Shown piece after piece: positions 17,044 to 25,949 of a DNA stretch of 46,216 nt (position 1 is its first letter; every line of letters begins with the position of its first letter). The notes beneath the pieces were generated by a model. It had not been told where the DNA came from and searched no databases. It worked only from the letters and a program-made list of their open reading frames with translations. Location: contig KB912809.1 of the NCBI GenBank assembly GCA_000383815.1, positions 1-46,216 of the forward strand. Direction: 5' to 3'. The stretch comes from an actinobacterium SCGC AAA027-J17. GTDB lineage: Bacteria > Actinomycetota > Actinomycetes > Nanopelagicales > Nanopelagicaceae. The translations under genes were made by a program, and so were the position numbers.

Positions 17044-18666
17044 ATGGCAGAGAAAAAATCAACCAATCGCGCAGATGCGGTTGAGTTAGTGGATATGGCG
17101 CTTGGTGATCTTAAAAAGGTTGCTGGTCAACTAGGAATTGAAAATGCCGCCACACTTAAAAAAGCAGAGCTAGTCCAATCTATTGGCGATCTGCAGGCCG
17201 CGAATCGCGAAGCCGCTAAAAATGAACGAGAGGCTCGTCGTATGGAACGACAGAACAATCGAAACAATAGAAATAACAATACTGAGGCAGAAGATAACGA
17301 ATCTAGCCAAGACAGCTCACCTAACAATTCAAATAACAACTCTTCAGGTGGCTACGGCGACTCTGACCGAGGAGATAACAATCGTAGATTTGGTAACCGA
17401 GATAACAATCGACGAGATCGAGGACGTGACCGTAATCGAGATCGCAACCGTGACCGAGGACAGCGCGAAGAGCGTGAAATTGTTGTTGGACCAGATGATG
17501 TATTGCTACCAGTTGGAGGCTTGCTAGATATTTTAGATAGCTTTGCATTTATTAGAACTGGTGGATATTTACCATCACCTAATGATGTTTATGTCTCACT
17601 ACAACAGGTAAGAAAATATGGCCTGCGTAAGGGTGATGTAATTACTGGATCTGTTCGTGAGCCTAAAGAAGGTGAACGCCGAGAAAAATTTAATGCCCTT
17701 GTCAGAGTAGAAACTGTAAATAGTGTTGAACCTGAAAATGCTAAAGAGCGAGTTGAGTTTTCAAAGTTAGTGCCACTTTATCCGCAAGAGAGATTGCGCT
17801 TAGAGACTGAACCAAATGTTTTAACCACCAGAATTATCGATTTGATCTCACCAATTGGTAAAGGTCAACGTGGATTAATTGTTTCACCACCTAAGGCTGG
17901 AAAAACTATGGTTCTTCAAGCAATTGCAAATGCCATCACCACAAATAATCCAGAGTGTCACTTAATGGTTGTCTTAGTTGATGAGCGCCCTGAAGAGGTT
18001 ACTGATATGCAGCGCTCTGTAAAGGGTGAGGTAATTGCCTCAACATTTGATCGTCCAGCCGATGATCACACCACAGTTGCTGAGCTTGCTATTGAGCGTG
18101 CTAAAAGATTAGTGGAGTTAGGTCATGATGTAGTTGTTTTACTAGATTCAATTACTCGACTAGGTCGTGCATATAACATCGCAGCGCCAGCCTCAGGACG
18201 AATTCTTTCCGGTGGTGTTGATTCTGCTGCGCTTTATCCACCAAAGAAGTTTTTTGGTGCTGCCCGTAATATTGAAAACGGTGGCTCACTAACTATTTTG
18301 GCAACTGCTTTGGTTGATACCGGATCAAAGATGGATGAAGTTATCTTCGAAGAGTTTAAAGGAACTGGAAATATGGAGCTTATTCTTAACCGTAAGTTTG
18401 CTGATAAGCGAATTTTCCCAGCGGTTGATGTTGTTGCATCTGGAACTCGTAAAGAAGAAATTCTTATGGGAACTGAAGAGTTGAGCATTGTTTGGCGACT
18501 TCGTCGAGTTCTACATGCGCTTGAACCACAACAAGCACTTGAGTTACTTCTTGAGAAGATGAAGGGAACTAAATCAAATGTTGAGTTCCTACTTCAGATT
18601 CAAAAGACCACAACCGGTGGCGATATGCCCACTGGTAATGGAGCTAGCAAGCAGGAGAGTGATTAG
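17044..18666 (+). CDS. rho: Transcription termination factor Rho with actinobacterial N/R/D-rich insert
   Basis: Hexameric RNA helicase that ends transcription. The 540 residues have an N-terminal Rho_N helical domain (about 10-45). A low-complexity stretch of about 95 residues dominated by Asn, Arg, Asp, Ser and Gly (about 55-150, ending in repeated RDRNRDR) follows. Next come the cold-shock-like RNA-binding domain (VGGLLDILDSFAFIRTGG onward) and the RecA-like ATPase with P-loop PPKAGKT, VLVDERPEEVTDM and LLDSITRLGRAYN. The insert is typical of high-GC actinobacterial Rho and probably adds RNA affinity or self-association. Here it is unusually rich in Asn, as expected for low-GC DNA. Confidence 0.97.
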   Translation: MAEKKSTNRADAVELVDMALGDLKKVAGQLGIENAATLKKAELVQSIGDLQAANREAAKNEREARRMERQNNRNNRNNNTEAEDNESSQDSSPNNSNNNSSGGYGDSDRGDNNRRFGNRDNNRRDRGRDRNRDRNRDRGQREEREIVVGPDDVLLPVGGLLDILDSFAFIRTGGYLPSPNDVYVSLQQVRKYGLRKGDVITGSVREPKEGERREKFNALVRVETVNSVEPENAKERVEFSKLVPLYPQERLRLETEPNVLTTRIIDLISPIGKGQRGLIVSPPKAGKTMVLQAIANAITTNNPECHLMVVLVDERPEEVTDMQRSVKGEVIASTFDRPADDHTTVAELAIERAKRLVELGHDVVVLLDSITRLGRAYNIAAPASGRILSGGVDSAALYPPKKFFGAARNIENGGSLTILATALVDTGSKMDEVIFEEFKGTGNMELILNRKFADKRIFPAVDVVASGTRKEEILMGTEELSIVWRLRRVLHALEPQQALELLLEKMKGTKSNVEFLLQIQKTTTGGDMPTGNGASKQESD

Positions 18667-18686
18667 GCTTAATTAGTGCCTAAATT

Positions 18687-18714
18687 TTGACTGCCTTGCC
18701 CCAACAGTTATTCT
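18687..18714 (+). promoter_or_regulatory. Candidate sigma70-type promoter for rpmE
   Basis: TTGACT (18687-18692) and TATTCT (18709-18714) with a 16-nt spacer in the 134-bp gap after rho. The leader to ATG 18801 would be about 80 nt and ends in AAGGAG. It is the best two-box promoter in the window. Confidence 0.5.
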
Positions 18715-18800
18715 TTACCCCTCTAGTACTTCACTAGTCCTACTGGTTCACAGATGTTCTCAAAAAAGAATATTTGATCCAGTAATAATCAAGGAGAAAT

Positions 18801-19025
18801 ATGAAGAACGAGATTCATCCACAGTATGTCGAGACCAAGGTAACTTGTGGTTGCGGTGAAGTTTTCACTACCCGTAGCACCAAAGAGAACGGCTCAATTT
18901 ATGTTGAAGTTTGTTCTGTATGCCATCCGTTTTACACCGGCAAGCAGAGAATTCTTGATACCGGCGGTCGCGTAGCTAAATTTCAAGAGCGTTTCGGAAA
19001 GGCTGACAAGAGCGGCACTAAGTAG
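18801..19025 (+). CDS. rpmE: Ribosomal protein L31, zinc-binding form
   Basis: A 74-residue large-subunit protein. [22 protein letters not shown] is typical for L31. C16, C18, C38 and C41 (CxC...CxxC) make this the zinc-containing C+ form, which can act as a zinc reserve in organisms that also have a C- paralogue. AAGGAG 7 nt before the ATG is a strong Shine-Dalgarno. It has its own likely promoter and is followed by an intrinsic terminator. Confidence 0.97.
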   Translation: MKNEIHPQYVETKVTCGCGEVFTTRSTKENGSIYVEVCSVCHPFYTGKQRILDTGGRVAKFQERFGKADKSGTK

Positions 19026-19034
19026 TTTTAGTTA

Positions 19035-19079
19035 AGAGAGCGCACCTAAACATCGAAAGATGTGGTGCGCTCTCTTTTT
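19035..19079 (+). terminator. Intrinsic terminator after rpmE
   Basis: A 12-bp stem (AGAGAGCGCACC, 19035-19046, with 19064-19075), an inner CATC-GAAA-GATG hairpin, then TTTTT. Confidence 0.9.
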
Positions 19080-19114
19080 AATTTCTAACTTATTATTTTT
19101 GAAAGGGGGAATAG

Positions 19115-20194
19115 ATGGAACGGTTTGCCAAAGTTAATGAGTTATTAGCTGAGTATGAATCACTTGAAGCACAAATGGCCGATCCCTCTATTCATGCTGA
19201 TCAAAATAAGGCACGAGCGCTGGGTAAAAGATATGCCCAACTTGGTCCAGTTATTGCTGGCTATCGGGCATATAAATTATCTGAAGAGGATTTAAATGCT
19301 GGCAAAGAGTTAGCAGAGGCTGATCCAAGTTTTGCATCTGAAATTACTGCATTAGAGAAAACCAAAGATGAAGCAGCAGCGCTTTTAGAGGAGTTATTAC
19401 TACCTCGAGATCCAAATGATGATCGTGATGTAATTATGGAGATCAAGGCAGGTGCTGGTGGAGATGAGTCTGCAATCTTTGCTGGTGATCTATTTCGAAT
19501 GTACTCAAGATTTGCCGAAAAACAGGGTTGGAAGATTGAAGTAATTGATACCACCCCAAGTGATATGGGTGGATACAAAGATATGTCAGTTGCCATTAAG
19601 TCCAAAGGAGTAGCAAAGCCAGGGCAAACTCCTTATGCGAAATTAAAATTTGAAGGTGGCGTGCATCGTGTGCAACGAGTACCAGAGACTGAATCACAAG
19701 GTCGAATCCATACCTCAGCTGCTGGAGTTTTGATTTTGCCTGAAGCGGAAGAGATTGATGTTGATATAAATATGAATGATCTTCGAATCGATGTATATCG
19801 CTCATCTGGTCCTGGCGGGCAAAGCGTAAATACCACCGACTCCGCTGTTCGTATTACACATATTCCAACTGGAATTGTGGTCTCTTGTCAGAATGAAAAG
19901 AGCCAGCTACAAAATAAAGAGTCTGCCCTTCGTATTTTACGAGCCCGTATGTTGGCAGCAGCCCAGGAAGAGGCAGAGCGGATTGCATCGGCAGAGCGGA
20001 AGAACCAAGTTAGAACTGTTGATCGAAGTGAGCGCATTAGAACCTATAACTTTCCAGAGAATCGATTAAGTGATCACCGAGTTAATTACAAAGCAAATAA
20101 CTTAGATTCAGTAATGAACGGAGATTTAGAAGCAGTAATTCAATCTTTAATTGATGCAGATCGCACTGCAAAGCTATCAGCAGGTAACTCATGA
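19115..20194 (+). CDS. prfA: Peptide chain release factor 1
   Basis: Recognises UAA and UAG stop codons and triggers peptide release. The 359 residues carry the RF1 stop-codon tripeptide P-E-T (190-192) and the catalytic GGQ (234-236, [11 protein letters not shown]). GGGGGA-type Shine-Dalgarno sequence precedes ATG 19115. The last four bases overlap prmC (ATGA), so the release factor is coupled to the methyltransferase that modifies it. Confidence 0.97.
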   Translation: MERFAKVNELLAEYESLEAQMADPSIHADQNKARALGKRYAQLGPVIAGYRAYKLSEEDLNAGKELAEADPSFASEITALEKTKDEAAALLEELLLPRDPNDDRDVIMEIKAGAGGDESAIFAGDLFRMYSRFAEKQGWKIEVIDTTPSDMGGYKDMSVAIKSKGVAKPGQTPYAKLKFEGGVHRVQRVPETESQGRIHTSAAGVLILPEAEEIDVDINMNDLRIDVYRSSGPGGQSVNTTDSAVRITHIPTGIVVSCQNEKSQLQNKESALRILRARMLAAAQEEAERIASAERKNQVRTVDRSERIRTYNFPENRLSDHRVNYKANNLDSVMNGDLEAVIQSLIDADRTAKLSAGNS

Positions 20195-21045
20195 AAGAGC
20201 TGCTAAGAGCAGCGTTCTCACAATTTGAAAAAAACAAAATACCGATAGTAGATGCAGAGTTGTTGCTTGCTCACCTACTTGGAGTTTCTAGAAAGCAAAT
20301 TCATAGCCAGGCAATCGAACTTAATGAGATTGAACAAGAAAAAATAGCAACTGAATTTAACGAATTAATCAAACAGCGACTTATGGGCAGGCCGGTTCAA
20401 TACATAACTGGCAATGCAGCATTTAGATACTTAGAACTTGAGGTGGGCGAAGGTGTCTTAATTCCTCGACCTGAAACTGAACTTATTGTTGATCGCGTGA
20501 TCGGTTACCTAAATTCACAATCTGATAAAGATCAAGCAAAAAGCATTATTGATTTAGGTGCAGGCTCTGGTGCCATAAGTATTGCAATTGCATCTGAGGC
20601 AAGTATCAAAGGATTGAAGGTGAGCATGGTGGCGGTTGAAAAGTCACCAGATGCTGCTCAGTGGCTGAATAAAAATATTGCTAAATATGATCTGCCGATC
20701 AGAGTAGTAGTTGAAGATGTTCAGAGCGCGCTGCCAGAGGTTAAAGCTGATGTAGTAGTTGCAAATCCACCATACATACCAAATGATGAGAAGTTACCAA
20801 TTGAAGTAGCCAACTTTGAACCAGAGATTGCATTGCGAGGCGGCCCAGTAGATGGAATGCTTGTTCCAAAGCAATTTATTGAGGCAGCCACTAGATTGTT
20901 AAAATCAGGTGGTTATTTCATAACCGAACACCATGAAAAGCAAGCGGAGTTGATTAGAAATTTGCTAACTAAAGATTTTCTACCCGCACAAACTCATGCT
21001 GATTTAACTGGCAGAGATAGATTTACTAGCGCAGTCAAACGATAA
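20191..21045 (+). CDS. prmC: Release factor glutamine methyltransferase
   Basis: SAM-dependent methyltransferase that N5-methylates the Gln of the GGQ motif in RF1 and RF2. The 284 residues have an N-terminal helical domain with the VDAELLLAH motif, PRPETE, the SAM-binding [15 protein letters not shown] and the catalytic NPPYIP. It overlaps prfA by four bases, the standard arrangement. A start ATG for the Sua5-like gene follows 9 nt later. Confidence 0.96.
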   Translation: MKELLRAAFSQFEKNKIPIVDAELLLAHLLGVSRKQIHSQAIELNEIEQEKIATEFNELIKQRLMGRPVQYITGNAAFRYLELEVGEGVLIPRPETELIVDRVIGYLNSQSDKDQAKSIIDLGAGSGAISIAIASEASIKGLKVSMVAVEKSPDAAQWLNKNIAKYDLPIRVVVEDVQSALPEVKADVVVANPPYIPNDEKLPIEVANFEPEIALRGGPVDGMLVPKQFIEAATRLLKSGGYFITEHHEKQAELIRNLLTKDFLPAQTHADLTGRDRFTSAVKR

Positions 21046-21054
21046 GGAATAAAT

Positions 21055-21714
21055 ATGGCTGAGCGAATCAATTTAACCCAATCCACCGGGGATTTATTTA
21101 ATGAATCTGTTGAGAGCGCACTTAGATACTTAAGAGCTGGTGAGGTGATTATTGCGGCTAGCGAGCATGGCTATGTTTACCTAGCAAATGCTTTTGACAA
21201 GGATGCTGTCAATGCAATTCATATACTGCGCGGAAACTCAGCTGGAATTACATTACAAGTATTTATTAAAGACAAGAATATGGCCCGGGGAGTTGCAACC
21301 GGACTCACACTTCAACAAGAAGGATTACTAGATAAATTCTGGCCAGGTTTACTTTCAGTAACGCTAAAATCTCAACCCGGATTAACTTGGAATTTAGGTG
21401 ATGATCGTAGGTTAGGTAAAGTAAATCTGCGTTCACCAAATAGTAAATTCATTTCGGCCATATTGGAACAATCAGGTCCACTTGCAACATCTTCGGCAGC
21501 ATTGGTTGGCAAACCAACAGTTTTAGATTTAGCCACACTTGCAATTTATGAAAGTGATATTGGAGCAATTTTTGATGAGGGTCTATTAACAGCCGGTCCG
21601 CTCTCAACCTGGGTTGAGTTCTCTGAGAATGAGATCACACTCCAGCGAGTTGGTGCAATCACAGTAGAACAATTAAGAGCCAGCGTTCCTACTATTTCTG
21701 CTCCAACCCTTTAG
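21055..21714 (+). CDS. Divergent Sua5/YrdC/TsaC-like protein
   Basis: 219 residues. Position after prmC and the segment order match the threonylcarbamoyl-AMP synthase family, which starts t6A synthesis on ANN-decoding tRNAs. Recognisable pieces are RAGEVIIAASEHGYVYL (in place of PTDTVYGL), FWPGLLSVTL (WPGPVTLIL), VNLRSPNSKFISAIL and GPLSTWVEF. However, the KxRP substrate/ATP motif is ILRGNS here and the family SAN is SSA, so key binding residues appear changed. It may be a specialised or weakened paralogue, or the family motif may simply be diverged. Function is uncertain. Confidence 0.7.
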   Translation: MAERINLTQSTGDLFNESVESALRYLRAGEVIIAASEHGYVYLANAFDKDAVNAIHILRGNSAGITLQVFIKDKNMARGVATGLTLQQEGLLDKFWPGLLSVTLKSQPGLTWNLGDDRRLGKVNLRSPNSKFISAILEQSGPLATSSAALVGKPTVLDLATLAIYESDIGAIFDEGLLTAGPLSTWVEFSENEITLQRVGAITVEQLRASVPTISAPTL

Positions 21715-21717
21715 GCT
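21712..21717 (+). promoter_or_regulatory. Candidate leaderless -10 box for glyA
   Basis: TAGGCT, which includes the stop of the Sua5-like gene, ends 6 nt before ATG 21724. No Shine-Dalgarno is visible. Confidence 0.45.
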
Positions 21718-21723
21718 TGCCAC

Positions 21724-23004
21724 ATGTCTAGATCTGAGAGGTACTACGGGCCTGATTTTAATGCTCTAGAAAAACAAGACCCAGAGATCGCTGCGGTTGT
21801 AATTTCAGAATTAGTTCGCCAGCGTCAAGATCTCCAACTTATTGCAAGTGAGAATTTCACCTCAGCTGCTGTGCTTTCAACTATGGGCTCCACGCTTTCA
21901 AATAAATATGCCGAAGGTTACCCAGGCAAGCGATATTACGGCGGTTGCGAAGAGGTTGATAAAGTTGAAGTAATTGGCATTGAGCGAGCAAAGAAGTTAT
22001 TTAGCGCCGAGCATGCAAATTTGCAACCGCACTCAGGTGCTAGTGCAAATGTTGCGGTGTATCAGGCATTTACAAAGCCTGGTGACACAGTATTGGCGAT
22101 GTCATTGCCACATGGTGGTCATCTAACCCATGGCTCGAAGGTTAACTTTTCTGGTAAATGGTTCAATGTTGTTTCATATGGCGTGCGGCAAGATAATGAG
22201 TTAATTGATTACGATCAATTACGAGATTTAGCCATTGAGCACAAACCAAAGATGATTTGCTCTGGCGCTACCGCATATCCAAGCTTGATTGATTTTGAAA
22301 AAGTTCGCCAAATATGCGATGAGGTAGGAGCAATTATGTGGGTAGATGCCGCTCACTTCATTGGCTTAGTTGCCGGTAAAGCGATTCCATCACCAGTTCC
22401 TTATGCCGACGTTGTTTCCTTTACAACACACAAGGTATTGCGAGGACCACGAGGCGGCATGATTTTGAGTAAAGAAAAACATGCAGCTGCTATCGACAAG
22501 GCAATATTTCCAGGCATGCAAGGTGGTCCAATCATGAGTGCGGTGGCTGGAAAAGCTGTTGCGCTTAAAGAGTGTGCAACTGTTGAGTATCAGAATTATG
22601 CAAAACAGGTAATTGAAAATTGCCAGGAATTAGCAAGAGGCCTTGAAGCAGCGGGCATGCGTGCAGTCTCTGGCGGAACACAAACTCACCTAGCTCTAAT
22701 CGATATCAGATCGACAAAAGTAAATGGAAAAGTAGCTGATGAAAGATGTGGCAGATCAGGTCTTTCACTAAACAAAAATGCGATTCCATTTGATCCTGAG
22801 ACACCAGCAGTTACCAGTGGTATCCGAGTTGGTACAGCCGCGATAACAACCCAAGGTATGGGAAAGAGTGAGATGGGCCAGATTGCATCCTTTATTGCCA
22901 GAGCCATTAAAGAGGGCGATGATGATTCAAAAGCAAAAGCAATTAGGTCTGAAGTACATCAATTAACCGCTAAGTTTCCAGTTTACCCAGAACCAAAGAA
23001 TTAA
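21724..23004 (+). CDS. glyA: Serine hydroxymethyltransferase
   Basis: PLP enzyme interconverting serine and glycine with tetrahydrofolate, the main source of one-carbon units. The 426 residues show LIASENFTS, NKYAEGYPGKRYYGG, the PLP-lysine motif VVSFTTHKVLRGPRGG and the C-terminal GIRVGTAAITTQGM. The start has a leaderless-type -10 box overlapping the previous stop. glyA between Sua5 and wecA is a common actinobacterial order. Confidence 0.97.
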   Translation: MSRSERYYGPDFNALEKQDPEIAAVVISELVRQRQDLQLIASENFTSAAVLSTMGSTLSNKYAEGYPGKRYYGGCEEVDKVEVIGIERAKKLFSAEHANLQPHSGASANVAVYQAFTKPGDTVLAMSLPHGGHLTHGSKVNFSGKWFNVVSYGVRQDNELIDYDQLRDLAIEHKPKMICSGATAYPSLIDFEKVRQICDEVGAIMWVDAAHFIGLVAGKAIPSPVPYADVVSFTTHKVLRGPRGGMILSKEKHAAAIDKAIFPGMQGGPIMSAVAGKAVALKECATVEYQNYAKQVIENCQELARGLEAAGMRAVSGGTQTHLALIDIRSTKVNGKVADERCGRSGLSLNKNAIPFDPETPAVTSGIRVGTAAITTQGMGKSEMGQIASFIARAIKEGDDDSKAKAIRSEVHQLTAKFPVYPEPKN

Positions 23005-23016
23005 ATTTAATCTCAG

Positions 23017-24105
23017 ATGCGTGAGTATTTAGTAACAGTATTACTTGCGGCAGTAATTACATATTTGATCACACCATTAGTTAAAGATTTAGCAGTAAAA
23101 GCTGGCGCCGTCACGGCAATCAGAACAAGAGATGTTCATTTGCAACCCACGCCACGTTGGGGTGGATTAGCTATGTGGCTGGCGATGGCGTTAACACTAG
23201 TAATTGTTAATTATCTGCCATTAGTTCATAAATCATTTGGCACCGAGGCTACCGGTATTTTCTTAAGTGGCACCTTTATTCTTTTCCTAGGAATGTTGGA
23301 TGATCGTTTTGATTTAGACCCAATTACTAAGTTTGCAGGACAAGCTTTAGCTGCTGGAATATTACTTATTTATGGTGTGCAAATTCTTTGGCTGCCAATC
23401 AATGGCATCACCACATTGCCAACAAATATTGGCCAATTGCTTACAATCTTGTTTGTAATGGTGGTAATCAATGCAATCAATTTTGTCGATGGCTTAGATG
23501 GTTTAGCAACTGGAATTGTGATGATTTGCGCGGCATCATTTTTTGCCTTCTCCTACCTATTGGCAGTTATTAATGGATTAAATCGAGCAGGTGCACCATC
23601 TTTGATTACCGCAGTAGTTATTGGATTATGCCTAGGCTTTTTGCCCCATAATTTTCACCCTGCACAAATTTTTATGGGTGATTCAGGTGCGATGTTCTTG
23701 GGATTGATGATTAGCGCATCGGCAATAACTTTAACTGGCCAGGTTGATGCCTCAGTTATTACAGAAGAAAATGGTGGTTCAGCACTACTGCCACTGCTCT
23801 TGCCATTTACGATTCTTGCAATTCCATTACTTGATTTTGCAATGGCGATATTAAGACGAGTGAAGGCTGGTCGTTCCCCATTTACAGCAGATCGTGAACA
23901 CCTACACCATCGAATAATGCGACACGGATTAACGCAGCAGCGCACCACGGTTGTGCTCTACCTATGGACTGCCATGTTTGCATTCCCAACAGTAATTGCA
24001 GCATTTGTTCCATTCTGGATTGCAATAATTGCAGGAGTATCAATATTTTTGCTATCTTTAAAAATTATTCGAAGTGCAACGATAGGTGTGGTACGAAATG
24101 AGTGA
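23017..24105 (+). CDS. Undecaprenyl-phosphate sugar-1-phosphate transferase (WecA/TagO type)
   Basis: A 362-residue multi-pass membrane enzyme of the MraY/WecA superfamily that attaches a HexNAc-1-phosphate to undecaprenyl phosphate, starting surface glycan or teichoic/arabinogalactan-type linker synthesis. PTPRWGG, the Mg-binding LGMLDDRFDLDP, NFVDGLDGLA and the cytoplasmic REHLHHRI motif are present, with about eleven hydrophobic helices. HLHHRI places it with WecA/TagO rather than MraY. It overlaps the next gene by 8 nt. Confidence 0.92.
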   Translation: MREYLVTVLLAAVITYLITPLVKDLAVKAGAVTAIRTRDVHLQPTPRWGGLAMWLAMALTLVIVNYLPLVHKSFGTEATGIFLSGTFILFLGMLDDRFDLDPITKFAGQALAAGILLIYGVQILWLPINGITTLPTNIGQLLTILFVMVVINAINFVDGLDGLATGIVMICAASFFAFSYLLAVINGLNRAGAPSLITAVVIGLCLGFLPHNFHPAQIFMGDSGAMFLGLMISASAITLTGQVDASVITEENGGSALLPLLLPFTILAIPLLDFAMAILRRVKAGRSPFTADREHLHHRIMRHGLTQQRTTVVLYLWTAMFAFPTVIAAFVPFWIAIIAGVSIFLLSLKIIRSATIGVVRNE

Positions 24106-24514
24106 TACTCAACTCTGGCGCGGAGCGGTATTACCTGCTTCGATAGTTGCCGGCTTAAGCTCAACAGTTATGGTGTTTGTAAATGGTCAACCGGGTCTAT
24201 TTGGTGGATTACTCGCTTCGGTGACTGTAATCATTTTTTTTAGTGTTCACCTATTGGTGGCAAGAGTTTCGAGAGATTTGGATCCAATGGCAACCATGGC
24301 ACTTGCGATGTTCTCATATTTTGCAAAAGTAATATTCATGGGTGCCTTTTTATTGTTAGTTACGAGATATAGCGACAGAAGTACCATTGATCGAGGTAGT
24401 TTTGCTATATGTGCAATTTTGATTACGATGGCATGGTTGTTTGGTGAAATTCGTAGCTTTCTCAAGCTACGATTTCAGATGCCATTACCTAAGAAAGAGG
24501 GGGATCTACAGTGA
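24098..24514 (+). CDS. Small membrane protein, probable ATP synthase assembly factor (AtpI-like)
   Basis: 138 residues with four hydrophobic segments (about residues 8-28, 33-55, 65-90 and 98-118) and a basic C-terminus. The sequence is not strongly conserved, but its place (wecA, this gene, AtpZ-like gene, atpB) is where actinobacteria carry a hypothetical membrane protein or AtpI. ATG 24098 overlaps the wecA stop and is preferred over GTG 24086. Function is inferred from position. Confidence 0.6.
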   Translation: MSDTQLWRGAVLPASIVAGLSSTVMVFVNGQPGLFGGLLASVTVIIFFSVHLLVARVSRDLDPMATMALAMFSYFAKVIFMGAFLLLVTRYSDRSTIDRGSFAICAILITMAWLFGEIRSFLKLRFQMPLPKKEGDLQ

Positions 24515-24735
24515 GCCGAAAAAATTCAGATAATGAAAATATTAGTAACTCTCAAAATGAAGAGAGTGCCCTTTGGTCAATTGTGGGGTATCTACTATCT
24601 GGACTTATTATTTGGGGCGGAATTGGATGGGGCCTAGATCGCTGGTTGGGCACCACATACTTAGTATTGGCTGGGATGCTTCTCGGTGCTGGCGCATCAA
24701 TTTACTTAGTATGGCTGAGGTTTGGGCGCGATTAG
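24511..24735 (+). CDS. AtpZ/AtpI-like F1Fo assembly protein
   Basis: A 74-residue protein with two helices: SIVGYLLSGLIIWGGIGWGLDRWL and YLVLAGMLLGAGASIYLVWL. This Gly-rich hairpin with GxxGxxLDRxLG is typical of AtpZ/AtpI proteins that help c-ring assembly or Mg handling. It starts at GTG overlapping the previous stop by four bases (GTGA). The atpB gene follows after 165 bp. Confidence 0.8.
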   Translation: MSRKNSDNENISNSQNEESALWSIVGYLLSGLIIWGGIGWGLDRWLGTTYLVLAGMLLGAGASIYLVWLRFGRD

Positions 24736-24900
24736 GGTCACATTTCTATACAAACACCGATTTTTACCTGTGCTCATTTCCCAGTAATCTGCCTCATCGA
24801 ATAAGGTTTCCCCCGTAGTCGTTCCTCCCCAGTGGCTATGAAACTAAGGCAATTTTAAAAAAAGTTTAAACCGAACTGCGACTAACTTTTGGAGATTTAA
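24736..24900 (+). other. Leader region of the ATP synthase operon
   Basis: 165 bp without a gene before atpB. It presumably carries the main atp promoter. TAACTT at 24883 is too near the start to give a leader with the visible GGAG (24891-24894). I see no clear -35/-10 pair, terminator or RNA gene. Confidence 0.3.
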
Positions 24901-25680
24901 GTGGGCGTGCAATTAGCAGCGGAGGAAGGCTTTAAGCCACCTAGTACCGCTGACTTTAATTTACCTCCAGTATTCGGCGACAACCCATTTACAACAAAAC
25001 CAGTCTTTTTAGTATTTTTCTCAGTAATTTTAATTTCAACCTTTTTCATTGTTTCAGCAAGAAAAGCCTTGATTGTGCCATCGAAGCTTCAATTTGCCGG
25101 CGAATCAATTTATGGATTTGTTAGAAATGATTTGGCAAGAGATGTTATTGGTCATGAGTTTATGCGCTTTGTTCCATATTTATTTACACTATTCACGTTC
25201 ATCTTAACTAATAATTTGTTTGGCATCATTCCATTTTTGCAGTTCCCGACGATGTCTAGGGTCAGTTTTCCGTATGTGTTAGCCATCTTTACCTTTGTAA
25301 TTTTTCACTATGTTGCGATTAAACATAAAGGCCTCATGCCATATTTGAAAGAAATTATGTTTATGCCTGGAGTACCAAAGCCGGTGTACATATTGCTAAC
25401 CCCTATTGAGGTTGCTACTTATTTTATTGTTCGCCCACTGACCTTATCTCTTCGTCTATTTGCCAATATGTTCGCCGGCCACTTACTTTTGCTGGTTTTT
25501 ATCCTCGGTGGTGAGCATCTTTTGCAAGGCGTTATTGGCCTAAAACTGGTCTCACCTTTCGCATTTGCCTTTGGTATTGGACTTACGTTTTTTGAATTTA
25601 TGGTTCAATGCCTACAGGCCTATATCTTTACTCTGTTGACTGCCCTCTATATTGCGGGTGCGTTGGCGGATGAACACTAG
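24901..25680 (+). CDS. atpB: ATP synthase Fo subunit a
   Basis: Membrane stator subunit that forms the two proton half-channels facing the c-ring. The 259 residues include five to six helices and the essential Arg in LTLSLRLFANMFAGH, followed by the conserved Gln-containing last helix (MVQCLQAYIFTLLTALYI). GTG start with GGAG at good spacing. First gene of the complete atpBEFHAGDC operon. Confidence 0.96.
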   Translation: MGVQLAAEEGFKPPSTADFNLPPVFGDNPFTTKPVFLVFFSVILISTFFIVSARKALIVPSKLQFAGESIYGFVRNDLARDVIGHEFMRFVPYLFTLFTFILTNNLFGIIPFLQFPTMSRVSFPYVLAIFTFVIFHYVAIKHKGLMPYLKEIMFMPGVPKPVYILLTPIEVATYFIVRPLTLSLRLFANMFAGHLLLLVFILGGEHLLQGVIGLKLVSPFAFAFGIGLTFFEFMVQCLQAYIFTLLTALYIAGALADEH

Positions 25681-25723
25681 AAAAAACCAAAGCAACACCT
25701 AACTAAGAAAGAAGGAAAAGAAT

Positions 25724-25927
25724 ATGGAAGGCACACTCAACCTGGTCGGTTATGGCCTATCTGCAATCGGACCTGCAATCGCAACAGGCATGATCTTCGC
25801 CGCTTACATAAGCGGTGTAGCACGCCAACCTGAGGCACGATCAGTACTGCAACCGATCGCATTCCTAGGCTTCGCACTAGCTGAAGCGCTTGCGCTATTC
25901 GGTCTAGTTCTAGCTTTCGTACTTTAA
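25724..25927 (+). CDS. atpE: ATP synthase Fo subunit c
   Basis: A 67-residue two-helix hairpin forming the rotor ring. The polar loop GVARQPEA and the ion-carrying carboxylate E54 in [10 protein letters not shown] are clear. The Na+-type residues (Gln 33 positions before the Glu and Ser/Thr just after it) are absent: T21 and A55 occupy them, so it should be proton-coupled. The Shine-Dalgarno is AAGGAAAAG, about 5 nt before the ATG. Confidence 0.96.
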   Translation: MEGTLNLVGYGLSAIGPAIATGMIFAAYISGVARQPEARSVLQPIAFLGFALAEALALFGLVLAFVL

Positions 25928-25949
25928 TAAGCGCGAGGATTGATAGAAG

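Noticed and set aside
17183-17548. Open frames on both strands across the Rho low-complexity region
   Set aside because: They arise from the repetitive Asn/Arg/Asp codons and have no ribosome-binding site or recognisable sequence.
6857-18687. Exact 15-base repeat TTAGTGCCTAAATTT at 6857-6871 and 18673-18687
   Set aside because: About one such match is expected by chance in 46 kb of AT-leaning DNA. The two contexts differ: one is just before a Shine-Dalgarno, the other just after rho.
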